Source: Planctomycetota bacterium (GTDB lineage: Bacteria > Planctomycetota > Brocadiia > SM23-32). From it: a DNA stretch of 57,102 bases. The number at the start of each line of letters is the position of its first letter. Positions within the stretch are counted from its first letter, which is position 1. Where the stretch lies: the NCBI GenBank assembly GCA_021161675.1, contig JAGHAF010000014.1, forward strand, positions 1-57,102, given 5' to 3'. The translations under genes were made by a program, and so were the position numbers. The notes under the pieces were generated by a model, which was not told the origin of the DNA, made no database searches, and saw nothing but the letters and a program-made list of their open reading frames with translations. Of the stretch, positions 41,144-50,544 are shown piece by piece.

Positions 41144-42391
41144 TCAATCGGCGAACTTGCGGATCACAAGCGAGACATTGTGCCCCCCGAAGCCGAACGA
41201 GTTACTGATTACGGTATGAAGCTCGCGCTGGCGCGCCTCGTTGGGGACGAAGTCCAGGCCGCAGCAGTCCGGATCGGGCTCGGTAAGGTTGATGGTCGGC
41301 GGCACGATGTTGTCCTGCAGTGCCCAGATGCAGACGGCGCTTTCAAGCGCCCCGGAGGCGCCGAGCAGGTGACCAAATACGCTTTTGGAGGAGCTGATGG
41401 CCAGTTTCTGCGCATGGTCGCCGAAGACGCGCACAATGGCTTGGGCCTCAGCGCTGTCGCCTGCCTGGGTGCCGGTGCCGTGAGCGTTGACGTAGTCTAT
41501 CTGTTCGGGTTGGAGGCCGGCGTCGGCCAGCGCGTTGCGCATGGCCAGGGCTGCGCCCTTTCCTTCCGGTTCCGGGAGGGTGATGTGATAGGCGTCGCTG
41601 GAGGCCCCGTAGCCGGCGATTTCGGCCAGCGGTTCGGCCGCGCGCGCGCGGGCGTGATCGAGGTCTTCGAGGATGAGTATTGCGGCGCCCTCGGCCATCA
41701 CGAAGCCGTCCCTGGAGGCGTCGAAGGGGCGGCTTGCGCCGGGCGGATCGTCGTTGCGGGTGGAAAGGGCTTTCATCTGTTGGAAGCCGGAGAGTCCCAG
41801 CGGGGTGAGGGCGGCCTCACTGCCGCCGCAGAGCTGGACGTCCACCGTGCCCCACCGAATGGATTGGACGGCCTCGGCGATGGCATGAGAGGAGGAGGCG
41901 CACGCGCTGGAGATGGACATGCTGGGGCCGTGGATGTTGTATCGCATGGCCACCTGCCCGGCGGCGGCATTGGTCATCAGTTTCGGGATCATGAGGGGGC
42001 TGGTGCGTCTCGGGCCGCTCTTGACAAGCCGGGTGTGCTGAGATTCGATCTCATGCAGCCCGCCGATGCCTGTGCCGATGAAGGCGCCGATGCGGCTGCG
42101 ATCCTCTCTGTCAAAGTCCAGTCTGGCCTGGCCGATAGCCTGCTCTGCGGCGACGAGGGCGAACTGCACGAAACGGTCCCGACGGTTCAGCTTGCGCTTG
42201 TCGAAGTGCTGCAAGGGGTCGAAATCCTGGATTTCTCCGGCGATGCGGACGTCGAACTCCGAGGTGTCGAAGGCGGTGATGGTCTTGACGCCACTGCGCC
42301 CCTCGCGCACTGCGGCCCAGGCGGTTTCCCTGTCATGCCCTACGGGCGAGATGACCCCAATACCGGTGACGACGACCCGTCTCTTGGTCAT
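41144..42391 (-). CDS. fabF: beta-ketoacyl-ACP synthase II
   Basis: 415 residues. The Cys-His-His triad is visible in ISSACASSSHA, NAHGTGTQAGD and SKSVFGHLLGASGA. It condenses malonyl-ACP with longer acyl-ACPs in fatty-acid elongation. It starts five bases after acpP. Confidence 0.97.
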   Translation of the reverse strand: MTKRRVVVTGIGVISPVGHDRETAWAAVREGRSGVKTITAFDTSEFDVRIAGEIQDFDPLQHFDKRKLNRRDRFVQFALVAAEQAIGQARLDFDREDRSRIGAFIGTGIGGLHEIESQHTRLVKSGPRRTSPLMIPKLMTNAAAGQVAMRYNIHGPSMSISSACASSSHAIAEAVQSIRWGTVDVQLCGGSEAALTPLGLSGFQQMKALSTRNDDPPGASRPFDASRDGFVMAEGAAILILEDLDHARARAAEPLAEIAGYGASSDAYHITLPEPEGKGAALAMRNALADAGLQPEQIDYVNAHGTGTQAGDSAEAQAIVRVFGDHAQKLAISSSKSVFGHLLGASGALESAVCIWALQDNIVPPTINLTEPDPDCCGLDFVPNEARQRELHTVISNSFGFGGHNVSLVIRKFAD

Positions 42392-42396
42392 TTTTA

Positions 42397-42630
42397 CTAC
42401 GCTTCTTCGATGTGACTGATGGCCTGGCCAACGGTTTCTATTTTCTGTGCGTCTTCGTCACTGATGGTAATGTCGAACTCTTCTTCCAGGTCAATGACCA
42501 GTTCTGCCATGTCTAGCGAGTCCGACTGTAGATCGTTGATGAAATGGGTGTCATCGGTGATCTGGTCCGCCTCTACGGCCATTCGCTCAGCGATGAGGCC
42601 GATTACTCTTTCCCTGACGTCGTCTGCCAC
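42397..42630 (-). CDS. acpP: acyl carrier protein
   Basis: 77 residues, acidic. The phosphopantetheine Ser is in DSLDMAELV, with DEFDITISDEDAQKI-type helix III sequence after it. The ribosome site AGGAGG lies a few bases upstream. It carries growing acyl chains between the Fab enzymes encoded around it. Confidence 0.97.
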   Translation of the reverse strand: MADDVRERVIGLIAERMAVEADQITDDTHFINDLQSDSLDMAELVIDLEEEFDITISDEDAQKIETVGQAISHIEEA

Positions 42631-42761
42631 TTTTACACCTCCTGGCTAACAAGAATCAAGCATGAGGATGTTCCGTCCCACCGGGGGGGAACACAATTTA
42701 GCAACTTCAAATCGACTGCATTCTACTGTCACGCGGGGCCGGCTTGCAAGCGATTGGACCG

Positions 42762-43505
42762 TCACATGACCATTCCGCCGTCCACGCGAATGACCTGTCC
42801 GGTCAGATAGCGCGAGTCGGGGCCGGCCAGGAAGGCGACCACGTCCGCCACTTCCTGGGGCTGGCCGAGCCGGCCGAGAGGAATCCTCGCGAACAATGCC
42901 TGGCGGGCCTTGTCGCTGAGCTGCTCTGTCATGGCGGTTTCGATGAATCCCGGAGCCACGGCGTTGACGTTGACGTTGCGGGAGGCCATCTCACGGGCCA
43001 TCGTCTTGGTCAGGGCGATCACCCCGCCTTTGCTGGCGGCGTAGTTCGCCTGGCCCGCGTTGCCGATCATGCCGACGATGCTGGCCACGTTGATGATTCG
43101 CCCGCTGCGTTGTCGCATCATGGCGCGGGCGGCGGCCTTTATCCCGTTGAACACGCCGGTCAGGTTCACCGCCAGCACCTGGTTCCATGCGGCTGCGTCC
43201 ATCCGGATCAGCAGCGCGTCGCGGGTGATGCCGGCGTTGTTGACCAGGATGTCCAGGCTCCCGAACGCATCTTCGACGGTGGCGACGGCCTGCTGCATCT
43301 GCTCAAGGTCTGTGACGTCGGCCATGATGGGAGCGAACCGGCGCCCTTTCTGTTCGATGAGGGCGCCGGTTTCGCCCAAGAGTTCTTCCTGGACGTCAAT
43401 TCCGGCGATGTCGGCGCCATCGAGCGCGAGCCTCAGGGCGATAGCGCGTCCTATCCCCCGGGATGCGCCGGTTATCAGGGCGGTCTTGCCGCTCAGGCAG
43501 CTCAT
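42762..43505 (-). CDS. fabG: 3-oxoacyl-ACP reductase
   Basis: 247 residues of the short-chain dehydrogenase family: [13 protein letters not shown] for NADPH binding, NNAG, and the Ser-Tyr-Lys triad in [10 protein letters not shown] and YAASKGG. The ATG overlaps the fabD stop by four bases. It reduces the 3-keto group after each condensation. Confidence 0.97.
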   Translation of the reverse strand: MSCLSGKTALITGASRGIGRAIALRLALDGADIAGIDVQEELLGETGALIEQKGRRFAPIMADVTDLEQMQQAVATVEDAFGSLDILVNNAGITRDALLIRMDAAAWNQVLAVNLTGVFNGIKAAARAMMRQRSGRIINVASIVGMIGNAGQANYAASKGGVIALTKTMAREMASRNVNVNAVAPGFIETAMTEQLSDKARQALFARIPLGRLGQPQEVADVVAFLAGPDSRYLTGQVIRVDGGMVM

Positions 43506-44452
43506 GGGGCTTCTCCTTTCTGCCAGTTGTGGATGACTTGCTGAATACCTTCCGGCCTGTTGATGGTCTCGCAGGATAGTTCTCGATCAATGCGCCCCAG
43601 CAGTCCGCGCAGCACCCTGCCGGGGCCGAGTTCATAGAACCGGCTTACCCCCTGACGGGCCGTCCATCTCATGGCGTCGGCCCACCTGACGGGGCTGGTT
43701 ATCTGTCGGACCAGCAAGGCGCGTATCTCGTCCGGCTCATCCACCGGACGTCCGGTCACGTTGGCCACGATGGGGTAGCGCGGCCGTTGGATTTTGGCCT
43801 CGTCGAGCGCCTGTCGCATTTTCTGAGCCGCCGGCGCCATCAGTGGGGTATGGTAGGCGCCGGCCACGTCCAGCCGGATCACTCGCCGTGCGCCCCTTGC
43901 CTGGCAGAGCGCGGCGGCCTCCCTGGCGGGCTCATGCTCGCCGCTTATGACGAGCTGTCCCGGGCAGTTGTAATTGGCGGGCCAGACCGGTCCGTCCACT
44001 ATGGAGCAGGCTTCCTCGACGATTTCGTCCTCCAGGCCCAGGATCGAATACATACCGCCCGGATTGCTCTCGCAGGCCTCTTGCATATATGCGCCGCGGC
44101 GCCTGACCAGTCGCACCGCCTCCGGGAAAGCCAGGGCGCCGGCCGCCACGAGTGCGCTGTACTCGCCGAGACTCAGGCCCGCCGCGGCCCGCACCGGCGG
44201 GAAGCGACCCGCCGCTTCCGTCAGCGCCCGCAGCGCAGCTATGCTCGCGGTGAGAATGGCCGGTTGGGCCACGTCGCTGCGAGAGAGCTCTTCGAGGGGG
44301 CCTTCCCAGCACAGGCGGCTCAGCTTGAAACCCAATTCCGCGTCGGCCGTCGCGAAGACCTTTCGCGCTGCGGGGTGGCTCTCGGCCAGCTCCCGGCCCA
44401 TGCCGACTGCTTGCGCGCCCTGTCCTGGGAAGATCAGTCCGATCGGTTTCAT
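43502..44452 (-). CDS. fabD: malonyl-CoA:ACP transacylase
   Basis: 316 residues from the ATG at 44452; a longer frame to 44521 translates a repeat and is rejected. [12 protein letters not shown] at the N-terminus, the nucleophile Ser in [14 protein letters not shown] and the His of AGAYHTPLM are the family landmarks. It loads malonate onto ACP. Confidence 0.96.
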   Translation of the reverse strand: MKPIGLIFPGQGAQAVGMGRELAESHPAARKVFATADAELGFKLSRLCWEGPLEELSRSDVAQPAILTASIAALRALTEAAGRFPPVRAAAGLSLGEYSALVAAGALAFPEAVRLVRRRGAYMQEACESNPGGMYSILGLEDEIVEEACSIVDGPVWPANYNCPGQLVISGEHEPAREAAALCQARGARRVIRLDVAGAYHTPLMAPAAQKMRQALDEAKIQRPRYPIVANVTGRPVDEPDEIRALLVRQITSPVRWADAMRWTARQGVSRFYELGPGRVLRGLLGRIDRELSCETINRPEGIQQVIHNWQKGEAP

Positions 44453-44460
44453 AGACAACA

Positions 44461-44520
44461 AAGAAGAATAAAGGATAAACGATGAAATTGAACGGCGAGG
44501 CAAAAGCAACGACAACGGCA
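44461..44520. repeat. dispersed repeat family A, copy 3
   Basis: AAAGGATAAACGATGAAATT followed by GAACGGCGAGGCAAAAGCAA lies in the 147-base gap that separates fabH from fabD in an otherwise compact operon. It supplies the region just upstream of fabD, which has no strong ribosome site. Confidence 0.5.
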
Positions 44521-44599
44521 CGAATCCGGACGAAAGCTTTCCTGTCTGTCCTTCGCGCCCAATGTTTCTTGCGGTTCTCTGCGATCTGTGCGGTAAATC

Positions 44600-45595
44600 C
44601 TAATAGCGCAGAAGGGCGGAGGCCCACGTCAGGCCCCCGCCGAAGGCCATGAGCAACACGAGATCGCCTCTTTGCAGCTTGCCTTGTTCCACCGCTTCGG
44701 CCAGGGCAATGGGGATGGAAGCTGCGGAGGTGTTGCCCACGCGATCAATGTTCATGTAGGCTTTTCCCAGGTCCATGCCGGCTCGTTTGAGCATGCTGTT
44801 GATAATGCGGGCGTTGCTCTGGTGGGGGATGACCATCTTGATGTCGGCGAGGTCCACGCCCGTCTCTTCAGGTATTCGTTGGAGGAGTTCGAGCAGTTTA
44901 TTCACGGCTATTTTGAAGACCTCAGGGCCCTTTATTTTCATGTAGTGCCGGCGGTTTTTAACGGTTTCGAGCGAGGCCGGCGAGCGCGTGCCGCCGGCGG
45001 GGATTATCAGCAGGTCGCCGCCAGAGCCGTCGGCGCCCAGTTCGGTGTAGAGCACCTGGCCGCCGTCTGTGGCGCGGCGCAGGAGCGCCGCCGCGGCCCC
45101 GTCGCCGAACAGAATGCAGGAGCGCCGGTCGGTATAGTCCGTCATGCGGGAGAGTGTCTCGGCGCCGATCACCAGGATGTTATCCGCCATGCCCGTCTCC
45201 AGCATGGCGGCGGCGTGGGTGAGCGCATAGACGAAGCCGCTGCAGGCGGCCTCCAGGTCACAGGCCAGCGCGTTGCGCGCGCCCAGGGCGGCCTGGACCA
45301 GGCAGGCCGTGGCCGGGAACTGGTGGTCGGGCGTGCAGGTGGCCACGAGGATGGCGTCCAGCCCTTCCGGTTCCAGCCCGGCGCGGGCGAGCGCTTGCTC
45401 TGCTGCGGCTGCGGCCAGGTCGCTGGTGGCCTGCTCGGGGGCGGCTATGCGCCGCTCCCGGATGCCGGTGCGCGGATAGATCCACTCGTCGGAGGTGTCC
45501 ACCATTTCGGAGAGGTCGTCGTTGGACAGGACTCGTTCCGGCAGATAGCTGCCCACACTGGCGATCTCGACGCTTAGTGTCTTGCTGCATTTCAT
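44600..45595 (-). CDS. fabH: beta-ketoacyl-ACP synthase III
   Basis: 331 residues. The triad Cys in LEAACSGFVYAL, His in VIPHQSNARI and Asn in RVGNTSAASIP is intact. It starts fatty-acid synthesis from acetyl-CoA and malonyl-ACP. It is followed by a gap containing a family A repeat, then fabD. Confidence 0.97.
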   Translation of the reverse strand: MKCSKTLSVEIASVGSYLPERVLSNDDLSEMVDTSDEWIYPRTGIRERRIAAPEQATSDLAAAAAEQALARAGLEPEGLDAILVATCTPDHQFPATACLVQAALGARNALACDLEAACSGFVYALTHAAAMLETGMADNILVIGAETLSRMTDYTDRRSCILFGDGAAAALLRRATDGGQVLYTELGADGSGGDLLIIPAGGTRSPASLETVKNRRHYMKIKGPEVFKIAVNKLLELLQRIPEETGVDLADIKMVIPHQSNARIINSMLKRAGMDLGKAYMNIDRVGNTSAASIPIALAEAVEQGKLQRGDLVLLMAFGGGLTWASALLRY

Positions 45596-45639
45596 TATTG
45601 TGGTTCTGGTGTCTCCAGGTTAGTGTGAGAAGGGAGGTC

Positions 45640-46707
45640 TTAGTCCGCGGCGGATCGGGCGTAAGCATCGTCCCGTATGGCTTTGGCGATGTGTTCCCCC
45701 ACGTGGTTTTGGACGAAGCTGCGGGCCTCGCGCACGGCGTTGCGGATGCCGTAGGCGTCAGTGGCGCCATGGGTGATGATGACCACTCCGTTTACCCCCA
45801 GCAGAGGAGCCCCGCCGTATTCGGTGAAGTCGGCGCAGTGGCGCAAGTGGGAGAAAAGGCTCTTACAAAGGCCGATTCCCAGTTTGTAGCGGAAGCGGTC
45901 CTGCACTCCCGCCCGTATCCACTCCACCAGCCGAAGCACAAGGCTCTCGGAGAACTTCAGCACTATATTTCCCACGAACCCGTCGCAGACCAGCACGTCG
46001 CAGCCGTGGTGGAAGAGGACTTTCGGTTCGACGTTGCCGATGAAGTTCAGCTTCGAGCTCTCAAGCAGTTCGAAGGACTGTTTGGACAGTTCATTGCCCT
46101 TGTTGATCTCTTCACCGATGTTAAGGAGGCCGACCCGCGGGTTGGGGATATTAAGCAGTTCCTCGGCGAACACGCTGGCCATGATACCGTATTGAAGTAG
46201 GTTGATGGGTTTGCAATCGACGTTGGCCCCGACGTCAATGGCGACCACCGGGAAATCGATAACCTTCATGGGCGCGGCGATACCCGGCCGGTGTACGCCC
46301 TCGGAGCGTCCCAGTTTCAGGATTGCGGCCGCGGCGACGGCGCCGGTGTTTCCGGCGCTCACGAAGGCGTCCGCTTTCCCCTCGGCCAGCAACTGCACGC
46401 CTTTGGCGATGGAGCTGTCTGGTTTCTGCCGGAGCGCCTGGATGGGAGACTCGTGCATGCCGATCTCTGAGGGACAGTCTACGATCCGGGTCCTGTCCGT
46501 CTCGGCGCCGATGGTCTGGGTCGCTTCGGAGAGCTTGTCGGCCGGGCCACAGAGCAGGAGGGAGACGTCGCGGTACATTTCCACCGCCTCGAAGGCGCCG
46601 GCCATGCGCTCAACAAGCGGCACATCCCCCCCTGAGATGTCAACCGCTATTCGCGCTGGGCCCCCGGAATCGGGCTCCGCCGCCATTTGCTCAGCCGTCG
46701 TGTTCAT
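45640..46707 (-). CDS. plsX: phosphate acyltransferase PlsX
   Basis: 355 residues from the ATG at 46707, behind AGGG. IAVDISGGDVP near the N-terminus is close to the usual 'AvDamGGD' motif, with Ile-Ser in place of Ala-Met. FVSAGNTGAVAAAAI, IDVGANVDCKP, LLNIGEEINKGNE and CDGFVGNIVLK complete the family pattern. It makes acyl-phosphate from acyl-ACP for phospholipid synthesis. Confidence 0.96.
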   Translation of the reverse strand: MNTTAEQMAAEPDSGGPARIAVDISGGDVPLVERMAGAFEAVEMYRDVSLLLCGPADKLSEATQTIGAETDRTRIVDCPSEIGMHESPIQALRQKPDSSIAKGVQLLAEGKADAFVSAGNTGAVAAAAILKLGRSEGVHRPGIAAPMKVIDFPVVAIDVGANVDCKPINLLQYGIMASVFAEELLNIPNPRVGLLNIGEEINKGNELSKQSFELLESSKLNFIGNVEPKVLFHHGCDVLVCDGFVGNIVLKFSESLVLRLVEWIRAGVQDRFRYKLGIGLCKSLFSHLRHCADFTEYGGAPLLGVNGVVIITHGATDAYGIRNAVREARSFVQNHVGEHIAKAIRDDAYARSAAD

Positions 46708-46722
46708 CAAAGGGCCCTGCCT

Positions 46723-46947
46723 TTATCTTTCCACTTCGATTAGTGATTTGCCCCGGTAGAATCCGCAGTTGGGGCAGACGGCGTGGGGCAGCTTAGGCTG
46801 GTTGCAGTTGCTGCAGAAGAACTTCGTGGAGCGGCCCACCGCAGCGCGAACCTTCTGGCTCTTGGGGATATTGGGCGCCTGAAGCGCTTGATGGGATCGG
46901 CGCTTTCTCTTGTGGGACTTGCTGGTTCTTCGTTTCGGTACAGCCAT
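46723..46947 (-). CDS. rpmF: 50S ribosomal protein L32
   Basis: 74 residues from the ATG at 46947 (GAGGAA upstream). MAVPKRRTSKSHKRKRRSH is the L32 N-terminus, and CSNCNQPKLPHAVCPNCG is the four-Cys zinc ribbon, so this is the zinc-containing form. First gene of the rpmF-plsX-fab operon. The usual upstream yceD (DUF177) gene is not recognisable here. Confidence 0.97.
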   Translation of the reverse strand: MAVPKRRTSKSHKRKRRSHQALQAPNIPKSQKVRAAVGRSTKFFCSNCNQPKLPHAVCPNCGFYRGKSLIEVER

Positions 46948-47266
46948 GAGTTCTATTCCTCGCGGTTTACAGCCAGCCGGCAATCAACTCGGTCACTCCC
47001 GCCAATACGAGCGGGATACGAGCCCCGTGCATCGACTGAGAAGGGCAAGCCGGGCAGAAGAAGGGATGCTCTGTTGGCGCAGGCTCTTCAATGTAAAGCG
47101 GCCATTGTAACTGATGGCGCCGCCGACTGTCAATCGCAGGATCAGGTTCACGCTCAGGCGCCGCTCCGGAAGATAACATATGTTTGACTGCTTAAGTGTC
47201 ACCTTCAAACCGGGACCTGACACATGTGCCCCGGCCTCCTCCCGCCTGCTTTCTGACCCCCGCCTC
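46948..47266. other. leader/promoter gap between gspJ and rpmF
   Basis: 319 bases with no supported gene. It contains the rpmF promoter (listed) and a leader of about 155 bases between the promoter and the rpmF start. Confidence 0.5.
47104..47133 (-). promoter_or_regulatory. sigma-70 promoter of the rpmF-plsX-fab operon
   Basis: On the minus strand TTGACA (47133-47128) and TACAAT (47109-47104) are 18 bases apart, about 160 bases before rpmF. Confidence 0.7.
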
Positions 47267-47965
47267 CTAATCGCCCGGCGTTTCTATCCCTTCGACGGGC
47301 GGCGGCATCGGGTCCGCGTCCGGATTGACCAGGGCGCAGAAGTAAAATGTCTGCGGCAGCGCCGCGGCCCGTTCCTCGCCCCTGAGGGAAATGCCAATGC
47401 GCAGCGCCACAGGCAGGTGGTCGCCTCGCCACGAGTCCCGCCAGATCGTGCCGTCGTAGCACTCCACGCGCCATAGGACGATCCCCTCGGCGAGGGTTTC
47501 GACCGCTGAGCGCGCCTCGGACGGATCAAGTTCCCGCCCGACGACGTAAGGGGTCTCCGTCCGAATTAGCCGGCGCACGTCGGGATTCTTCCGCGAAGGG
47601 CGCAGCTCATATTCAACGCGGTAGAGCCCCGGGTCATTCGCGCGGGCTGTGAAGGAACTGGTGGTGGTGAACTCGAGCGACGCGCCGCCCTCCCGCAGCC
47701 CCACAGGGAGCGCCACAAGCGCCGGCGCGCCCTCTCCGCCCGCTGCGAAAGCGCCCTCGAAGTCTCGACGCAGCACACGTGCGATTCCCCAGGCCACTCG
47801 CGCCTGGCGCATCCTGCCGCCCGCTTGCTCGATGGCGCGCACTGTGAAGCGCAACACGCCAAGGGTGGCCCCTATTACCAGCGCCGCTATGGCCAGCGCG
47901 CAAATGGCCTCCAGGAGCGTGAATCCGGCGCGTATTTTCAATCGCCGAGGCGAAAAAGAGGTCAT
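47267..47965 (-). CDS. gspJ: type II secretion minor pseudopilin GspJ
   Basis: 232 residues. The prepilin signal RAGFTLLEAICALAIAALVI (cleavage after Gly, Glu at +5) is followed by the long N-terminal helix and VRAIEQAGGRMRQARVAWGI. The bulky C-terminal domain and its place after gspI identify it as J, part of the pseudopilus tip (GspI-J-K). Overlaps gspI by four bases. Confidence 0.85.
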   Translation of the reverse strand: MTSFSPRRLKIRAGFTLLEAICALAIAALVIGATLGVLRFTVRAIEQAGGRMRQARVAWGIARVLRRDFEGAFAAGGEGAPALVALPVGLREGGASLEFTTTSSFTARANDPGLYRVEYELRPSRKNPDVRRLIRTETPYVVGRELDPSEARSAVETLAEGIVLWRVECYDGTIWRDSWRGDHLPVALRIGISLRGEERAAALPQTFYFCALVNPDADPMPPPVEGIETPGD

Positions 47966-48372
47966 GGCTGGCCGACTCCCGACAACATGGCCGTTCTAAG
48001 CCAGAGCGTCACGGCGACGCTGCTCTCGGCGTCCCCCGAGGGGGGCGAGACGCGGATCGTGAACGCTTCGAGGCCCTCCGGCGCGTCTTCAGGCAACTGG
48101 GCGAGCGCAATGCGCCACCTGTATCGGGCATTGCGGGCGAAGCACTCCCCCGTCCCCTCCCCGATTATGTGCGCCCGCAGCTCTGCCGCCTGGGAGGCGC
48201 AAACATGCGCCGCAGTCATCGTCTCCGCCGCGACACGGTAGCTTTGAATGGAGCGGCCATGCGCGACCAGCAGCGTCGCAAGCACAATGCCGAGGATTGC
48301 GACCGACGCCGCGACCTCCAGGAGGGTGAATCCCCCCCGGCGTTCAGCGCAGGCTCTCCGTCTCTTGCTCAT
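47962..48372 (-). CDS. gspI: type II secretion minor pseudopilin GspI
   Basis: 136 residues. RRGGFTLLEVAASVAILGIV is the prepilin signal with Glu+5. Small size and the ASQAAELRAHIIGE segment fit GspI. It overlaps gspH by 29 bases and gspJ by four. Confidence 0.85.
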   Translation of the reverse strand: MSKRRRACAERRGGFTLLEVAASVAILGIVLATLLVAHGRSIQSYRVAAETMTAAHVCASQAAELRAHIIGEGTGECFARNARYRWRIALAQLPEDAPEGLEAFTIRVSPPSGDAESSVAVTLWLRTAMLSGVGQP

Positions 48373-48847
48373 AGGTCGGCTCTCCGGTGAGGCGATTGAA
48401 GCTTATGCGGATGCGCATGCCCTTTTCATTTCGCAGCGTCACCTGATGCGGCTCGAGCGTTCCGTCCGGGAATGCCTGACAGGCGGCTACGTCACTTCTA
48501 ACCTCAACGTCGCCAAGCCTGACCGTCTCGAAACGCACGTCGGGCGGTAGGTTATGCAGCGCATGCGTGTCCTGGCCGAGGCGCACCCAGCACGAGCCGC
48601 CGCGCACGTCGTAGAGGATTTGGGCCGGGCTTCCCTGGAGCGCGGCCGCGTTGCGGGCCCACTGCGCCGTGGCCGCCACCTGCAGCGCCGCCGCCCGCAG
48701 GCGCCAGCGCGGGCTGATGCCGTCCAGGGCCGGCGGAACCAATGCCAGCAACAGCCCCACAATGGCCAGCGTCACCATAAGCTCCAGGATCGTGAGTGCG
48801 CGCCGGCGCGCCCACCCGAAGCGAGTCTCGCTTGTCCCGTTATTCAC
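48344..48847 (-). CDS. gspH: type II secretion minor pseudopilin GspH-like
   Basis: 167 residues. The prepilin-like N-terminus is RRRALTILELMVTLAIVGLL. The usual Gly before the cleavage site is Ala here, a tolerated but uncommon change; Glu+5 is kept. RAAALQVAATAQWARNAAAL and SCWVRLG fit the GspH/FimT family. Confidence 0.82.
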   Translation of the reverse strand: MNNGTSETRFGWARRRALTILELMVTLAIVGLLLALVPPALDGISPRWRLRAAALQVAATAQWARNAAALQGSPAQILYDVRGGSCWVRLGQDTHALHNLPPDVRFETVRLGDVEVRSDVAACQAFPDGTLEPHQVTLRNEKGMRIRISFNRLTGEPTYEQETESLR

Positions 48848-49298
48848 CTAACAGTTCCCAGCTTTTTATGTCGGCGTCAAATCCCTCGCCGCCGGCCATC
48901 GCGTCTCGCCCGTAGCAGATGATCTCGTATCTGCCGTGGGCGCCGGGTGAGATGTAATCGTAGTCGCTGCCCCACGGGTCTTTCGGCACGCCGTGCAGGT
49001 AGCCGTTCTCCGGCCAGTCCCGTATGCGCTCATCGGCAGGAGCCGTCACGAGCGCCTTGAGACCCTGTTCGCTGGAAGGATAGAAATTATTGTCCTGATA
49101 GAAGAACTCCAGGGCATCCATGATCTCGTGGATCTGTATCTTGGCCGTCTGGACCCGGGCGCGCTCCAGGCGGTCCACCACGACCTTCGTGGCAATGCCC
49201 GCGATCATCCCGAGGATCAACACAACGACCATTACTTCCAGCAGGGTGAAGCCTCGAACGCTTTGCAGCGTCCGCGGCCATCTCGCTCTATTTCTCAT
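48840..49298 (-). CDS. gspG: type II secretion major pseudopilin GspG
   Basis: 152 residues. GFTLLEVMVVVLILGMIAGI is the prepilin helix. DALEFFYQDNNFYPSSEQGL followed by KALVTAP and DPWGSDYDYISPG are the GspG calcium-site and C-terminal signatures. Builds the pseudopilus shaft. Confidence 0.95.
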   Translation of the reverse strand: MRNRARWPRTLQSVRGFTLLEVMVVVLILGMIAGIATKVVVDRLERARVQTAKIQIHEIMDALEFFYQDNNFYPSSEQGLKALVTAPADERIRDWPENGYLHGVPKDPWGSDYDYISPGAHGRYEIICYGRDAMAGGEGFDADIKSWELLGE

Positions 49299-49333
49299 GT
49301 TACCGCTCCATTGCTGGCAATCGAGGCATGGAC

Positions 49334-50542
49334 TTAAATGTTGCTCAGCCCCAGTATAGTGACCATCAACGATACCGCGATGAAACCCACCCCGGCGGCT
49401 ATGACGAGGATCAGTATCGGCTCCAGGACGGTCAGCATCCGCCTCGAGGCGATGTCGACCTCCAGGTCATAGGATTTCGAGACGTGCTCGAGCGCTTCGG
49501 CCATGTTGCCACTGCGTTCGCCGATGGCGATCATGTAACTGACCATCGGCGGGAACAGGCGGCTGCCGCGCATCCGCTCGGAGATGTCCTTGCCTTCCGC
49601 CACGGCCTGCTGGATGTCGGCCACCTCGGCGGCCAGGGCGGCGTTGGGCGTCAGCGCCGCCAGCGTCTCCAGCGCCTCCAACGCGGGCACGCCGGTGCGC
49701 AGCAGGATAGCGAAGGACATGCTGAACCGGGAAACCAGGCTCTTGCGCATCAGATTCCCGGCCAGCGGCAGGCCGAGCAGCACTGCGTCCAGAAGCCGCC
49801 GCCCGCCCCTGGAGCGCCGCAACCAGCCGAGAGCGATCAGAGCGCCCAACACGATCGGCGCCAGTGTCCAGACGTAGCGCCGCACAAAATCGCACAGCGC
49901 AAACAGCAGGTGCGTGCTCAACGGGAGGGCGCCCTTGTGCTGCGCCAGCAGCGGCTCAAGCATGGGGACCACCACTGCGGACAGGAATATGAGCAGCCCC
50001 AGCGCCATCACCACCAGTATGGACGGATATATCAGCGCGGTTGAGACCTTCGCGCGCAACAGGCGGCGCTGCTCCAGGAAATCCGCCAGACGAGAGAAAA
50101 CGACGTCCATCATTCCGCTTTTCTGCCCGGAGGCCACCATTTCAATGTACGCCTGGTCGAAGAACTGCGGGTAGCGGGAGAGCGCGTCAGCGAAGGAGTA
50201 GCCGGCGCTGACCGATTCGCGGACTTCGAGCAACACCTCCGATAGACGCCGATGTTCCGCCTGTCGCGCCAGCACGTCCAGCGCCTCGACGATGGGAACG
50301 CCGCTGGCCAGCAGGACGGAGCACTGGCGCGTGAAGATGGCTACGTGTTGCCGGGCCCTGCCCCTCGCGCTCGGCAGCAGGTCGGCCAGGGCCGGGGAGG
50401 CTGCCTTCGAAAGCGCCACCCGCTCCGGGAACAGGCGCATCCCGCGCAGCTCTCTGCGCACGTCGGCGGGCGTGTCGGCGAGGATCACTCCCGTCACCAC
50501 GGCGCCGGACTCGTCAACCGCCTTGTAGCGGAAGCTCGCCAT
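49334..50542 (-). CDS. gspF: type II secretion inner-membrane platform protein GspF
   Basis: 402 residues with two homologous cytoplasmic domains and three membrane helices. FTRQCSVLLASGVPIVEALD and FSMSFAILLRTGVPALEALE are the twin GspF/PilC motifs. Two bases separate it from gspE. Confidence 0.95.
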   Translation of the reverse strand: MASFRYKAVDESGAVVTGVILADTPADVRRELRGMRLFPERVALSKAASPALADLLPSARGRARQHVAIFTRQCSVLLASGVPIVEALDVLARQAEHRRLSEVLLEVRESVSAGYSFADALSRYPQFFDQAYIEMVASGQKSGMMDVVFSRLADFLEQRRLLRAKVSTALIYPSILVVMALGLLIFLSAVVVPMLEPLLAQHKGALPLSTHLLFALCDFVRRYVWTLAPIVLGALIALGWLRRSRGGRRLLDAVLLGLPLAGNLMRKSLVSRFSMSFAILLRTGVPALEALETLAALTPNAALAAEVADIQQAVAEGKDISERMRGSRLFPPMVSYMIAIGERSGNMAEALEHVSKSYDLEVDIASRRMLTVLEPILILVIAAGVGFIAVSLMVTILGLSNI

Positions 50543-50544
50543 GG

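Noticed and set aside
46993..47223. yceD/DUF177 homologue upstream of rpmF
   Set aside because: The short frame lacks the family's Cys and Gly pattern and contains the rpmF promoter.
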